A stretch of 12,194 nucleotides of DNA from Polyangia bacterium. GTDB taxonomy: Bacteria > Myxococcota_A > Polyangia > Polyangiales > Polyangiaceae. Below are positions 1-8,500 of this stretch, in pieces. The notes beneath the pieces are model-generated. The model was given only the letters and a program-made list of their open reading frames with translations, made no database searches and had not been told where the DNA came from. Numbering within the stretch: position 1 is the first letter of the stretch; each line of letters opens with the position of its first letter. Location of the stretch: positions 1 to 12,194 of the forward strand of contig JAUIKB010000060.1 in the NCBI GenBank assembly GCA_030430975.1, written 5' to 3'. The translations under genes and the position numbers were made by a program.

Positions 1-1
1 G

Positions 2-514
2 GACGATGACGGCGATGGCGTGCCGGACGAGAAGGACGAGTGCCCGGAGAAGTCCGAGACGCTGAACGGCTTCGAGGACGAAGACGGGTGTCCGGATGTG
101 GCACCTAAGAAAGCCGGCAAAGGCCCCGCGAAGCCTACCGTTAAGGTCACGAAGACCGCGATTGTCATCACCGACAAGATCAACTTCGCGACCGGGTCGT
201 CACGCATCGTCGGTAAACGGAGTTTCCAGATCCTGGATGCCGTAGCCGACGTGCTCAAGAAGTTTGCCGACATCAAGTCCCTGGAGGTCGCCGGGCACAC
301 GGACAGTCGCGGCAACAAGAAGCGCAATCAGAAGCTCTCCGAGAAGCGCGCGGCGGCCGTGAAGGACTACCTGGTTAAGAAACGCGGCATCGAGGCTGGA
401 CGACTGGAATCGGCGGGCTACGGGCAGACACAGCCGCTCGCCGACAACAAGTCGAAGGCGGGGCGCGAAAAGAACCGCCGCGTCGAGTTCAAGATCCTCA
501 AGCGAGGGAAGTAG
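2..514 (+). CDS. OmpA-family envelope protein, C-terminal part (5' end outside window)
   Basis: This is the C-terminal 170 residues of an outer-membrane or periplasmic protein that binds peptidoglycan through an OmpA-like domain. The frame is open to the left edge, so the GTG at 20 is an internal Val codon and not a start. The visible part opens with an Asp-rich thrombospondin type 3-like repeat (DDDGDGVPDEKDECP, then GFEDEDGCPD), a calcium-binding linker often placed between a beta-barrel and the OmpA domain. A Lys/Pro-rich spacer follows. The OmpA domain then shows INFATGSS, the diaminopimelate-binding segment GHTDSRG, NQKLSEKRAAAV, and the closing GYGQTQPLADN and NRRVEF. It probably anchors the outer membrane to the wall. 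The stop lies three bases before the next gene, so the two are likely cotranscribed. The missing N-terminus could be a barrel or further repeats. Confidence 0.9.
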   Translation, partial: DDDGDGVPDEKDECPEKSETLNGFEDEDGCPDVAPKKAGKGPAKPTVKVTKTAIVITDKINFATGSSRIVGKRSFQILDAVADVLKKFADIKSLEVAGHTDSRGNKKRNQKLSEKRAAAVKDYLVKKRGIEAGRLESAGYGQTQPLADNKSKAGREKNRRVEFKILKRGK

Positions 515-517
515 GCC

Positions 518-1048
518 GTGCACATCTCCCACGCAGGCGCTTTGGTCGGCGTCGTCGCCTGTCTTGCAGGCTGCGGGCCGCAGGGATCCGGTGCTGCCAC
601 GAGCGCGTCAGCAGAGCATGCGCTGCTCGGTGCTCAGGCACCGGATTTCACGCTGCCCGCTCAGTCCGGCGGCGAGACCGCTTCGCTGTCGACGGCTAAG
701 GGCAAAGTCGCGATCGTGGACTTCTGGGCGACCTGGTGCGAGCCGTGCGAGGAGTCGTTTCCGCACTATGAGGCGCTGAACAAGGAGTTCGGCGACGACC
801 TCGTGATCTTGGCCGAAAGTGAAGACGAAGAGCCGGATCCGATCGCAGCGTTTGCTAAGAAGACCGGCGTCACGTTCCCGCTCGCCTGGGACGGTGACAA
901 GACGGTTGCGGGTCTGTACGACCCTCCCGGTATGCCGACGAGTTATTTTCTCGACAGAAATGGGATCGTGCGCCATGTGGAGGTCAGCTTCAAGGCCGGC
1001 TCGGAAGAGGCGATTCGCGCGAAGGTCCAAGAGCTGATCGCTCAATAG
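518..1048 (+). CDS. TlpA/ResA-like thioredoxin-fold lipoprotein
   Basis: This 176-residue protein is a predicted exported thiol-disulfide oxidoreductase tethered as a lipoprotein. The N-terminus is a short hydrophobic signal ending in the lipobox LAGC, with Cys19 as the likely lipidated residue. The AhpC/TSA-redoxin fold starts near residue 36 (LLGAQAPDFTLP). The active site is FWATWCEPC, with redox cysteines 74 and 77. The cis-proline loop is GMPTSYFLDRNG (Pro140), as in TlpA, ResA and CcmG relatives. In this family such proteins reduce or exchange disulfides outside the cytoplasm, for example in cytochrome c maturation, but the partner here is unknown. The GTG start is three bases after the OmpA-family stop and has a good Shine-Dalgarno (GAGGGA, 504-509), which decides the start and suggests an operon. 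No cytochrome maturation gene is nearby. Confidence 0.92.
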   Translation: MHISHAGALVGVVACLAGCGPQGSGAATSASAEHALLGAQAPDFTLPAQSGGETASLSTAKGKVAIVDFWATWCEPCEESFPHYEALNKEFGDDLVILAESEDEEPDPIAAFAKKTGVTFPLAWDGDKTVAGLYDPPGMPTSYFLDRNGIVRHVEVSFKAGSEEAIRAKVQELIAQ

Positions 1049-1292
1049 CAGCGCTACGACAAGCACCCGTGCCGGTAAGCCGCTGTGAGACCATGTAGGC
1101 TGGCGGGGCAGAATGCCCGCATGTGTGAGTTTCTGCGGTGAATGTGGGTTGCGGGCTAAGTGCGCGAAAATTGGATCGCAACTGAACAATCGAACGTCCG
1201 GTCGGTCTAAGGATCACCCGGGCGCTGAACTTTTCTTCAGAAGTAGCTTGATTGAACTGCTTCAGATCCGGACGATGGGATCAGTTCAGTCG
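1049..1292 (+). other. Intergenic region of 244 bases
   Basis: This gap lies between the TlpA-like gene and the HEAT-repeat gene. The HEAT frame stays open back to an ATG at 1113, but those 60 codons have mixed third positions unlike the neighbouring genes, and the signal peptide begins only at 1293, so I treat this stretch as untranslated. It contains a small hairpin at 1103-1120 and a TAGGCT hexamer at 1096-1101 that resembles the -10-like box before the kinase gene. I see no clear -35 element. Confidence 0.5.
1103..1120 (+). terminator. Hairpin, possible weak terminator after the TlpA-like gene
   Basis: GCGGGGCA (1103-1110) pairs with TGCCCGC (1114-1120) around a GAA loop, giving seven pairs with one bulged G. 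It lies 55 bases after the TlpA-like stop. No run of T follows, so intrinsic termination is doubtful. It could instead be a leader structure of the next gene. Confidence 0.25.
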
Positions 1293-2111
1293 ATGAAAAT
1301 CATCAAGCGAGGCCTTCAGGTTCTGATCCTGTCACTGATCGTGGCGGTCAGCGCGAGCGCTTTCGCACTTGATGTCGATGGACTGATCGACAAGTTGCGC
1401 AACGGTGAGGACTTTCGCGTGCGCGTGCGCGCGGCCTTGGAACTCGGCAAGAAGGACCAGTCGATCGTTCGCGTCCCGCTGGAGCGAGCGCTCAAGGACG
1501 ACAGCGCCGCTGTCCGTGCCGCGGCAGCTGCAGCGCTGCTTCGTCATGGGGACCCACGCGCCATCGACGCGCTAACGGCAGCACGCAAGGATTCGTCCGC
1601 GGCGGTGCGCCAGCAGGTGAAAGCGTCGATAGCTGGGCTCAAGGCAAGGCGTCCAAAGCCCAAGACGAAGGCGCCCAAGGGCGTGAAGGTGCTGCTGCAG
1701 GTCGGCAAGACTCGCGACGGGGCGAAGGTCAAGAGTCGCCGCATCATGCGGGAACTCAAGAGGTCATCCAAGGAGCAGCTCAAGTCCCTTCCGGGTGTGA
1801 TGATCGACGACGGTAACGTCGACGCGAAGCGGTTACCCATCCTGCGGGTCGACACTCGTCTGAGCAAGCTGGACGGAAAGAAGCGTGGCGGTACGTTGGT
1901 CGTGTCGGCGCGGGTTGAGTACGTGCTCTACGAGATGCCCGGTCGGTCCATCAAGGGCCGCGTATCGGGGACGGCGAGCGCAAAGGCGACACGGCGACAG
2001 GCCCGCAGCAAGAGCCGAATCCGCAGGCTCAAGCGGCGCGTGATGTTGGCCGCCGTGCAGAGCGCCATGCGTCGAGCGCCCGAAGCCATCGAAGCGGCGT
2101 CCGCTCCGTGA
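1293..2111 (+). CDS. Exported HEAT-repeat protein with basic C-terminal domain
   Basis: This is a predicted 272-residue exported protein of unknown function. I chose the ATG at 1293 because it gives a textbook signal peptide: basic MKIIKRG, a hydrophobic core, then SASAFA with likely cleavage near residue 26. ATG 1275 (six residues longer) is an alternative, and neither has a strong Shine-Dalgarno. Residues ~27-117 are helical HEAT-type repeats, with the typical VRVRAALELG, DDSAAVRAAAAAALLRHGD and DSSAAVRQQVKASIAGL units. These usually form a protein-binding solenoid. After a Lys/Pro linker (ARRPKPKTKAPKG), residues ~120-240 look alpha/beta, with strands such as VKVLLQVG, LPILRVDTRLSKLD and TLVVSARVEYVLYEM. 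The end is a very basic helix (RRQARSKSRIRRLKRR). I do not recognise the second domain; its strand pattern is reminiscent of CsgG/LpoB-like folds, which is a guess. Confidence 0.8.
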   Translation: MKIIKRGLQVLILSLIVAVSASAFALDVDGLIDKLRNGEDFRVRVRAALELGKKDQSIVRVPLERALKDDSAAVRAAAAAALLRHGDPRAIDALTAARKDSSAAVRQQVKASIAGLKARRPKPKTKAPKGVKVLLQVGKTRDGAKVKSRRIMRELKRSSKEQLKSLPGVMIDDGNVDAKRLPILRVDTRLSKLDGKKRGGTLVVSARVEYVLYEMPGRSIKGRVSGTASAKATRRQARSKSRIRRLKRRVMLAAVQSAMRRAPEAIEAASAP

Positions 2112-2172
2112 CATAGGAACACCGTCAAATCCGCTGGGTCAGGTTTTCGCAACGGCGCCAGCGAGTTGCGGG

Positions 2173-2184
2173 TACGTTAGCGGG
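2173..2184 (+). promoter_or_regulatory. Candidate leaderless promoter -10 box of the glycosyltransferase gene
   Basis: TACGTT (2173-2178) is followed by AGCGGG and then directly by the ATG at 2185. A -10 hexamer six bases before the start codon would place transcription initiation at the ATG, and no Shine-Dalgarno is visible. The same layout precedes the kinase gene (TAGGCT, AGCCCG, GTG). No convincing -35 is seen, so this remains a candidate. Confidence 0.35.
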
Positions 2185-3303
2185 ATGCTTCCCCGTGTGC
2201 TGTATGTATCGAAACCGATAGCGCCGCCGTTTCACGACGGCACGAAGTGCTTGATTCGCGATGTCGCTCGGTCGGTCTCGCGTGTGCACCCTCAGGTCAT
2301 GAGCACACCGTCCGCGCCGGCGATCCCGGGCGTCGAAATGTTGCCCGTCTACGGTGACTCGGGCGGATTCTCGCCAGCGCTCACGCAGAACGCGCGGGCC
2401 GCGCTGTATCTGATGGCGCGCGCGAAGGCCCCCGTGTGGCACTTTGCCTTCGCCCCCAACAAGCGCAGCAGCAGCGTCGGAAAGTTCGGCAAAGGCCTTC
2501 GAAAGGCGAGCGTGGTTCAGACAATCGCGTCGGCGCCTAAGAGCTTTGATGATATCCGCGGTTTGTTCTTCGGTGACATTGTCGTCGCGCAGAGTCGCGA
2601 CACGGCCAATCGGCTCGCGTCGGCGGACGCATCCGGGCATGTCGCCCGCGTCGAGGTCATTCCGCCGCCCGTGGGTGATGTACGCGAACGGTCCGACGAC
2701 GAGAAGCACGCCGCGCGGGCGGCGATCGACGTGTCTGCCGAGGCGCCGATGTTCGTCTATCCAGGCGACCTCGAGGTGAGCTGTGGCGCGGAGTTCGTCG
2801 CGTCGATGGTCGAACCGCTGCACGCGGCCGTACCAAATGCGATCGTGGTGTTCGCGTGCCGTGCCAAGACGCCCGAAGCGCCGCGCATCCAGCAGCAGCT
2901 AGCGGCGCGCCTGCCTGCGCACGGTGTGCGATTTGTAGGTGAAGTCGACGACTTTATCAGCCTCCTGGCGGCTTCGGACGCGGTGCTGTTTCCCGTTGAC
3001 GACCTGTACGGAAAGGTCGACTTGCCGATCGCACTGCTTGAGTCGATGGCGCTCGGCGTCCCGGTGTTCGCGGCGGACCACGGCACCCTGCGCGATCTTC
3101 ACGGCGCGCGTCGTCTACCTTTCGACACGCGACAATGGGTCGAGGCGTGCCAGGGAGTCGCGAGCCGCTCCACGACGAGCCACGCGTTGATCGCCGAGCA
3201 GTATCAAGCCGTCGAGCAGCACTTCAAAGCAGACGTTGTGGCGCGTCAGTACGAGGACCTGTACTTGGAGCTCGTTGCGGCTAGGGCTGGAGGGACACCA
3301 TGA
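2185..3303 (+). CDS. GT4-like glycosyltransferase, atypical EX7E region
   Basis: This 372-residue protein has a GT-B fold and probably transfers a sugar from a nucleotide donor to a lipid, polysaccharide or protein acceptor. The N-terminal half opens with MLPRVLYVSKPIAPPFHDGT, the strand and glycine-containing loop typical of acceptor-side domains. The C-terminal half shows the GT4 donor-side pattern: MFVYPGDLEVSCGAEFV (~189-205), VRFVGEVDD (248-256), the LLAASDAVLFP helix-strand (260-270) and LPIALLESMALGVPVFA (280-296). In the EX7E motif the second Glu is present (Glu286), but Val278 stands where the first acid is expected, with Asp279 next to it. There is no signal peptide or membrane span, so it is cytoplasmic. 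The stop overlaps the following ATG (ATGA), which implies translational coupling to the crotonase gene. Acceptor and product cannot be inferred. Confidence 0.82.
   Translation: MLPRVLYVSKPIAPPFHDGTKCLIRDVARSVSRVHPQVMSTPSAPAIPGVEMLPVYGDSGGFSPALTQNARAALYLMARAKAPVWHFAFAPNKRSSSVGKFGKGLRKASVVQTIASAPKSFDDIRGLFFGDIVVAQSRDTANRLASADASGHVARVEVIPPPVGDVRERSDDEKHAARAAIDVSAEAPMFVYPGDLEVSCGAEFVASMVEPLHAAVPNAIVVFACRAKTPEAPRIQQQLAARLPAHGVRFVGEVDDFISLLAASDAVLFPVDDLYGKVDLPIALLESMALGVPVFAADHGTLRDLHGARRLPFDTRQWVEACQGVASRSTTSHALIAEQYQAVEQHFKADVVARQYEDLYLELVAARAGGTP
3289..3293 (+). promoter_or_regulatory. Shine-Dalgarno for the crotonase gene
   Basis: GGAGG lies six bases before the ATG at 3300, inside the end of the glycosyltransferase gene. 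It fixes the crotonase start and supports translational coupling through the ATGA overlap. Confidence 0.7.
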
Positions 3304-4046
3304 CCGTTCACCACGAACGGATCCGTCGATCGTTGGTGCTACGCATCGATCGACCTGCCAAGCGCAACGCGATCGATCGTCAAACGGCGGATGCGCTGTT
3401 GGCTGGATTTCGCGAGTTTGAAAAACACGCCGAGCTGCGCGTGTTGATCGTGACCGGATCGACCGAAGCGTTTTGCGCGGGGGCGGATCTCACGGCTATG
3501 AACAACGACGTAGACGGCGAGGGAGGCCCTTTGGGATTCACGCGCCTATCGTCAGCGAAGCCGGTGCTCGCCGCTGTTGAAGGCTGGTGCGTTGCGGGTG
3601 GACTTGAGCTGGCGGCGTACTGCGACCTCCGGATCGCCGGAGCTGGATCGAAATTCGGCTGCTTGGAGCGCCGATGGGGAGTTCCGCTGATCGACGGCGG
3701 GACGCAGCGGCTGCCGAGAATAGTCGGGCTAGGCCGGGCTCTTGACCTTATTCTGTCCGGACGGGTGGTCGACGCCCACGAGGCTGAACGCATCGGGTTA
3801 GCCAATCGCGTCGTCGATGAAGGCGACGCTCTCGCGGCGACGATCGCACTCGCCGATCAGCTGGCAGATTTTCCGCAGGAGTGCCTGGTCGCCGATCGGT
3901 TGAGCGTCTACGAGGGCCTTGGCGCTCCGCTCGACCGCGGGTTGCAGATCGAGGCAAAGCGCGGCCACGGCGTCTTGGCGGAGGCGCGCCGCGGTGCGCA
4001 GCGATTCGCTGGCGGCGCGGGGCGTCACGGTTCAGGCGACGACTAG
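3300..4046 (+). CDS. Enoyl-CoA hydratase/isomerase (crotonase) family protein
   Basis: This 248-residue protein has the normal length for a single-domain crotonase, which acts on acyl-CoA thioesters through an oxyanion hole. The fold markers run in order: RIDRPAKRNAID (15-26), VLIVTGSTEAFCAGADL (48-64, first oxyanion-hole segment), KPVLAAVEGWCVAGGLELA (87-105, second segment) and FGCLERRWGVPLIDGGTQRL (119-138). Glu123 matches the first catalytic Glu of enoyl-CoA hydratase (Glu144 in the rat enzyme). The second (Glu164) position is Asp149 in ALDLILSGR. The CLERRWGVP variant occurs in many bacterial EchA-like proteins whose reaction is not known, so hydratase, isomerase or another crotonase chemistry are all possible. 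The protein is cytoplasmic. It overlaps the glycosyltransferase stop by four bases. No other fatty-acid oxidation gene is in the window, so its pathway is unclear. Confidence 0.93.
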   Translation: MTVHHERIRRSLVLRIDRPAKRNAIDRQTADALLAGFREFEKHAELRVLIVTGSTEAFCAGADLTAMNNDVDGEGGPLGFTRLSSAKPVLAAVEGWCVAGGLELAAYCDLRIAGAGSKFGCLERRWGVPLIDGGTQRLPRIVGLGRALDLILSGRVVDAHEAERIGLANRVVDEGDALAATIALADQLADFPQECLVADRLSVYEGLGAPLDRGLQIEAKRGHGVLAEARRGAQRFAGGAGRHGSGDD

Positions 4047-4071
4047 CGGCCCGATGTCGTAGCGGATGCGG

Positions 4072-4083
4072 TAGGCTAGCCCG
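4072..4083 (+). promoter_or_regulatory. Candidate leaderless promoter -10 box of the kinase gene
   Basis: TAGGCT (4072-4077) is followed by AGCCCG and then the GTG at 4084, the same spacing and a similar sequence to the box before the glycosyltransferase gene. The box supports GTG 4084 over the internal ATG at 4132. No -35 element is obvious. Confidence 0.35.
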
Positions 4084-5977
<1,894 letters not shown>

Positions 5978-6006
<29 letters not shown>

Positions 6007-8365
6007 CCGCGTCGGTCAACGCCTCGTATTCGTCTGAAAGATAGAACGCGATCAAGGCGCCCGCGCGAACGGCGAGATCTTGATAGGCCATTTGGCCGTC
6101 TTCTTCACGGCGGCTCAGCATGGTTTCCAAACCGGTCTCTGCAACGGTTTCGAGTGCCGCGCGGTAGTCACGCCGCACCAGCAAGATCCCTCGAATCGCC
6201 GCCGCGATATCGCCTGCCAGAACCAGGCCCGCGCGATCGGCGGTGAGCTGCATGACCCGATGGGCAGCGACCAGTTCTTCGTTCATATGTGACAACACCG
6301 CGGGATCGGTGTCTGCCGCTTGCCGTTTCTGCCAGGCAGAAAATCCGGTAGCACGCTTGACAGTTGCGTTGACCGTTTCGGCATTCGCTAGCACTTTTCG
6401 GATTCGGTCCGGTCGAATCTTGGTGAGCGCCGCGGTGAGCCGCCCCGCGAAGCTCCAGCCTTTTACGATCGGCAGCACTGCGAGCATGAAGTCGATGCTC
6501 TGTTTGCTCTTGTCCCAGGCGCCGGCCCAGACCTCGTTCGAAGTCACTCGGCTGTGCTCGTACTTGACGTGTGCTACTTCGGCGCCGATCGCGAAACGCA
6601 GCTCGGCGGGGCTCATGGCGTACTCCGATTCGGCGTCGAGGTGTTGTCCGCCGACCAGGACGAACGGAGGGGAGCCCTCATAGGCGCGGACGCCGACGGA
6701 CTTGCTGCCTCGGGATACGTAGCCCCGCAATCCCGCGATGCCTAGCAGGCGAGCCGCTTGCTGAAGCGCCTCACCAGCCGGACTCGAACTGTCGAGCTGT
6801 TCGCAGAAATCGCGAAGTGTTCCCATATCGGGCACGCTCACCGAAGCCAGCAGAGACTGAACGCGCCCAAGCATCGCGCTGCCTTCTCGCGCCAGCGGAT
6901 GCGGCAGGACATCGGAGAGTTCGGCGTCGCTGAGCGGGCGCGCGTCGGGAGTCGGCGCTTGGCGCGGCAAGACGCTTTCGGTGACGATGCGCGCTGCATC
7001 CTGCGCTCGCTTCTGTACGCTGCCGGTGGCGGTTTCGGCGGCCGTCTTGAGGCGCCCAGGCACGAGCGGTTGCAGCCGCGCGAGCTCTAGTTCCACGTCC
7101 GCGTCCAGTGCGCCACTGGCGCGGTGTTGGGCGACGCTCAGCAGCGCGAGCAACCGGGAGCGAAGCGTCTGCCCGCCGGCGCCTTGCGTGAGGTCTTCGT
7201 CGGGCTCCGGCAAGAGCGCGCGCAGCTGCTCGTCGGGTACGCGCCGAAGCGCCGCTTTGAGCAAACGCCCGGCTTCCTCGGCGGCTTCGATGTCGGTAGG
7301 GTCTTCGAGCAGGTGTGCGGCCAGACGCGCGTCGGCTCGGCTCACCGCGACCGGTGACGCTGAGTCCCCCCCGAGCATGGCGTGGGTTTCGCGGTGGAGC
7401 TCAACTGCGAACGCGCGGGGCGCCTGGGCCGAGCGTAGGGCAGCAAGCGACTTGCGCGCGGCGCGAAACGGTATCTGCCACTCAGCGAGTAGGTCGCCCA
7501 CATCGTGGACCGTTTCGGCGGCGAGCCGGCCGGCCACGCCATCGACGTCGGGTTCGGTGGGCAGTGCGCCTGCGTGGTGCAGCAGCAGGGCGAGCAGTGA
7601 GACGACTGCCGGGCGCTCGGTCCAGTCTCCAATGCGGCGCGTCGCTTTGGTTTCGAGATACTCGAGCCGAGCTAGCTCGAGCCGGCGAGCTTGTCCGGAC
7701 AGTTCCAGCACACGCACGAGCCGTTCGACGCGGTTTCTCTCTCCCGCGCTAGTCCATGCAACCCGCGCGGTCGTGACGGTGGCGCTTCGAAAGTCACGCT
7801 TCAGGTCGGGTTGTCCTTCGAGCGAGTCAATCCGCACGTCACCGAGCACCGAGGAGGCAACCCAGGCGGCGCGTTCGGCGGTCACCACCAGATATGGGAC
7901 GCCGTACAGCTCCTCGGCGATGTCCGAATCGACCGGCACGGCCGTGGCACCCGGTACGGCGTCGAGCAGCAGCTCGCCCCGGCAGAACTCCCGAATGCCG
8001 ATCTCTTGCTGCGGCAATCCGTACTCGATCGAGTCGTCATCGAGCCGTTGCCTGGCTCGTGCGACTCGCACGGCGGCCCGGGCCTTCTTGCGCCTTACGG
8101 CGCTGATCACGAACTCGGTACCTGCGACTTCGATCGAATCGGAAGTCCGACCCATCCGGTATCTCACGTTCGGCGCCAGCGCGTCCAAAGCGATGCCGGT
8201 ACGTCGATCCCGCGCGCCGACAATCCAGAGCCCGGCCCGGCCGAGCCAGAGCTCTGTCGGGACCATCGTGCCGTCGACGTCGGCGCGCGTTTTTAGCTTC
8301 AGCCGCAGCTCGGCGAAACCGAGGCGCTCGGCATCGGCGAAGCTGGCGATGGCGTCCAATTTCAC
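5978..8365 (-). CDS. Large degenerate M48-like (pseudo)metallopeptidase protein
   Basis: This 795-residue protein has no signal peptide and no convincing membrane span, so it is probably cytoplasmic. I do not know its function. Residues ~560-730 follow the layout of M48-type peptidases: FVLVGGQHLD, MSPAELRFAIGAEVAHVKYEH (584-604) and HRVMQLTADRAGLVLAGD (702-719). The zinc motif HEXXH reads AEVAH (595-599), so the first His is Ala595. The ExxAD motif reads QLTAD, so the third ligand is Gln706. Only Glu596 and His599 remain, which points to lost proteolysis. Residues ~36-105 and ~155-225 each look like a beta-rich PH-like module (ELWLGRAGLWIVG; PYLVVTAERAAWVASSVLG). The middle (~230-545) is long, acidic and helical. 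The start is GTG with no Shine-Dalgarno. The gene is divergent from alaS. The long clean frame argues against decay, so the degeneracy is probably functional. Confidence 0.8.
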
Positions 8366-8377
8366 GCGCCCTGTATA
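8366..8377 (-). promoter_or_regulatory. Candidate leaderless promoter -10 box of the M48-like gene
   Basis: On the minus strand TATACA (8377-8372) is followed by GGGCGC and then the GTG at 8365, again six bases between hexamer and start codon. No Shine-Dalgarno lies at the usual distance; a GGAG sits more than 20 bases upstream of the start. This is the third example of this layout in the window. Confidence 0.35.
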
Positions 8378-8453
8378 GCGCGCTTCTCCTGCCCAGCCAT
8401 ATCAGTCGTTTTTGCCGCCAAGATGTGCTGTAAGCTCCGCTGCCTTCGCGTCG

Positions 8454-8475
8454 GCCGGTGGGCGCAACCCCCGGC
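8454..8475 (+). promoter_or_regulatory. GC-rich hairpin in the alaS leader
   Basis: GCCGG (8454-8458), a bulged T, and GGG (8460-8462) pair with CCC (8468-8470) and CCGGC (8471-8475) around a CGCAA loop, giving eight G-C pairs. It ends 25 bases before the alaS ATG in the 135-base divergent gap. It could modulate translation or transcription, but no T-run follows and chance hairpins are common at this GC content. Confidence 0.3.
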
Positions 8476-8500
8476 GGGCGTTAGGTTTAGAGAAACAGTC

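Noticed and set aside
608..1189. A 193-codon minus-strand frame opposite the TlpA-like gene
   Set aside because: No recognisable motif, and the plus strand encodes a clear thioredoxin-fold lipoprotein.
1113..1292. N-terminal extension of the HEAT protein with a CX3CX2C pattern (ACVSFCGECG), resembling a radical SAM cluster site
   Set aside because: The extension is only 60 codons with poor codon bias, no radical SAM domain follows, and the signal peptide beginning at 1293 marks the real start.
6981..8378. A 465-codon open frame on the plus strand opposite the M48-like gene
   Set aside because: Its product is an Arg/Ser/Ala-rich string without domains, typical of antisense frames in GC-rich DNA; the minus-strand frame has coherent M48-like motifs.
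8423..8500. Upstream ATG that would extend AlaRS by 26 residues
   Set aside because: The extra residues (MCCKLRCLRVGRW...) do not resemble any AlaRS, whose conserved N-terminus begins at 8501; the extension also covers the leader hairpin.
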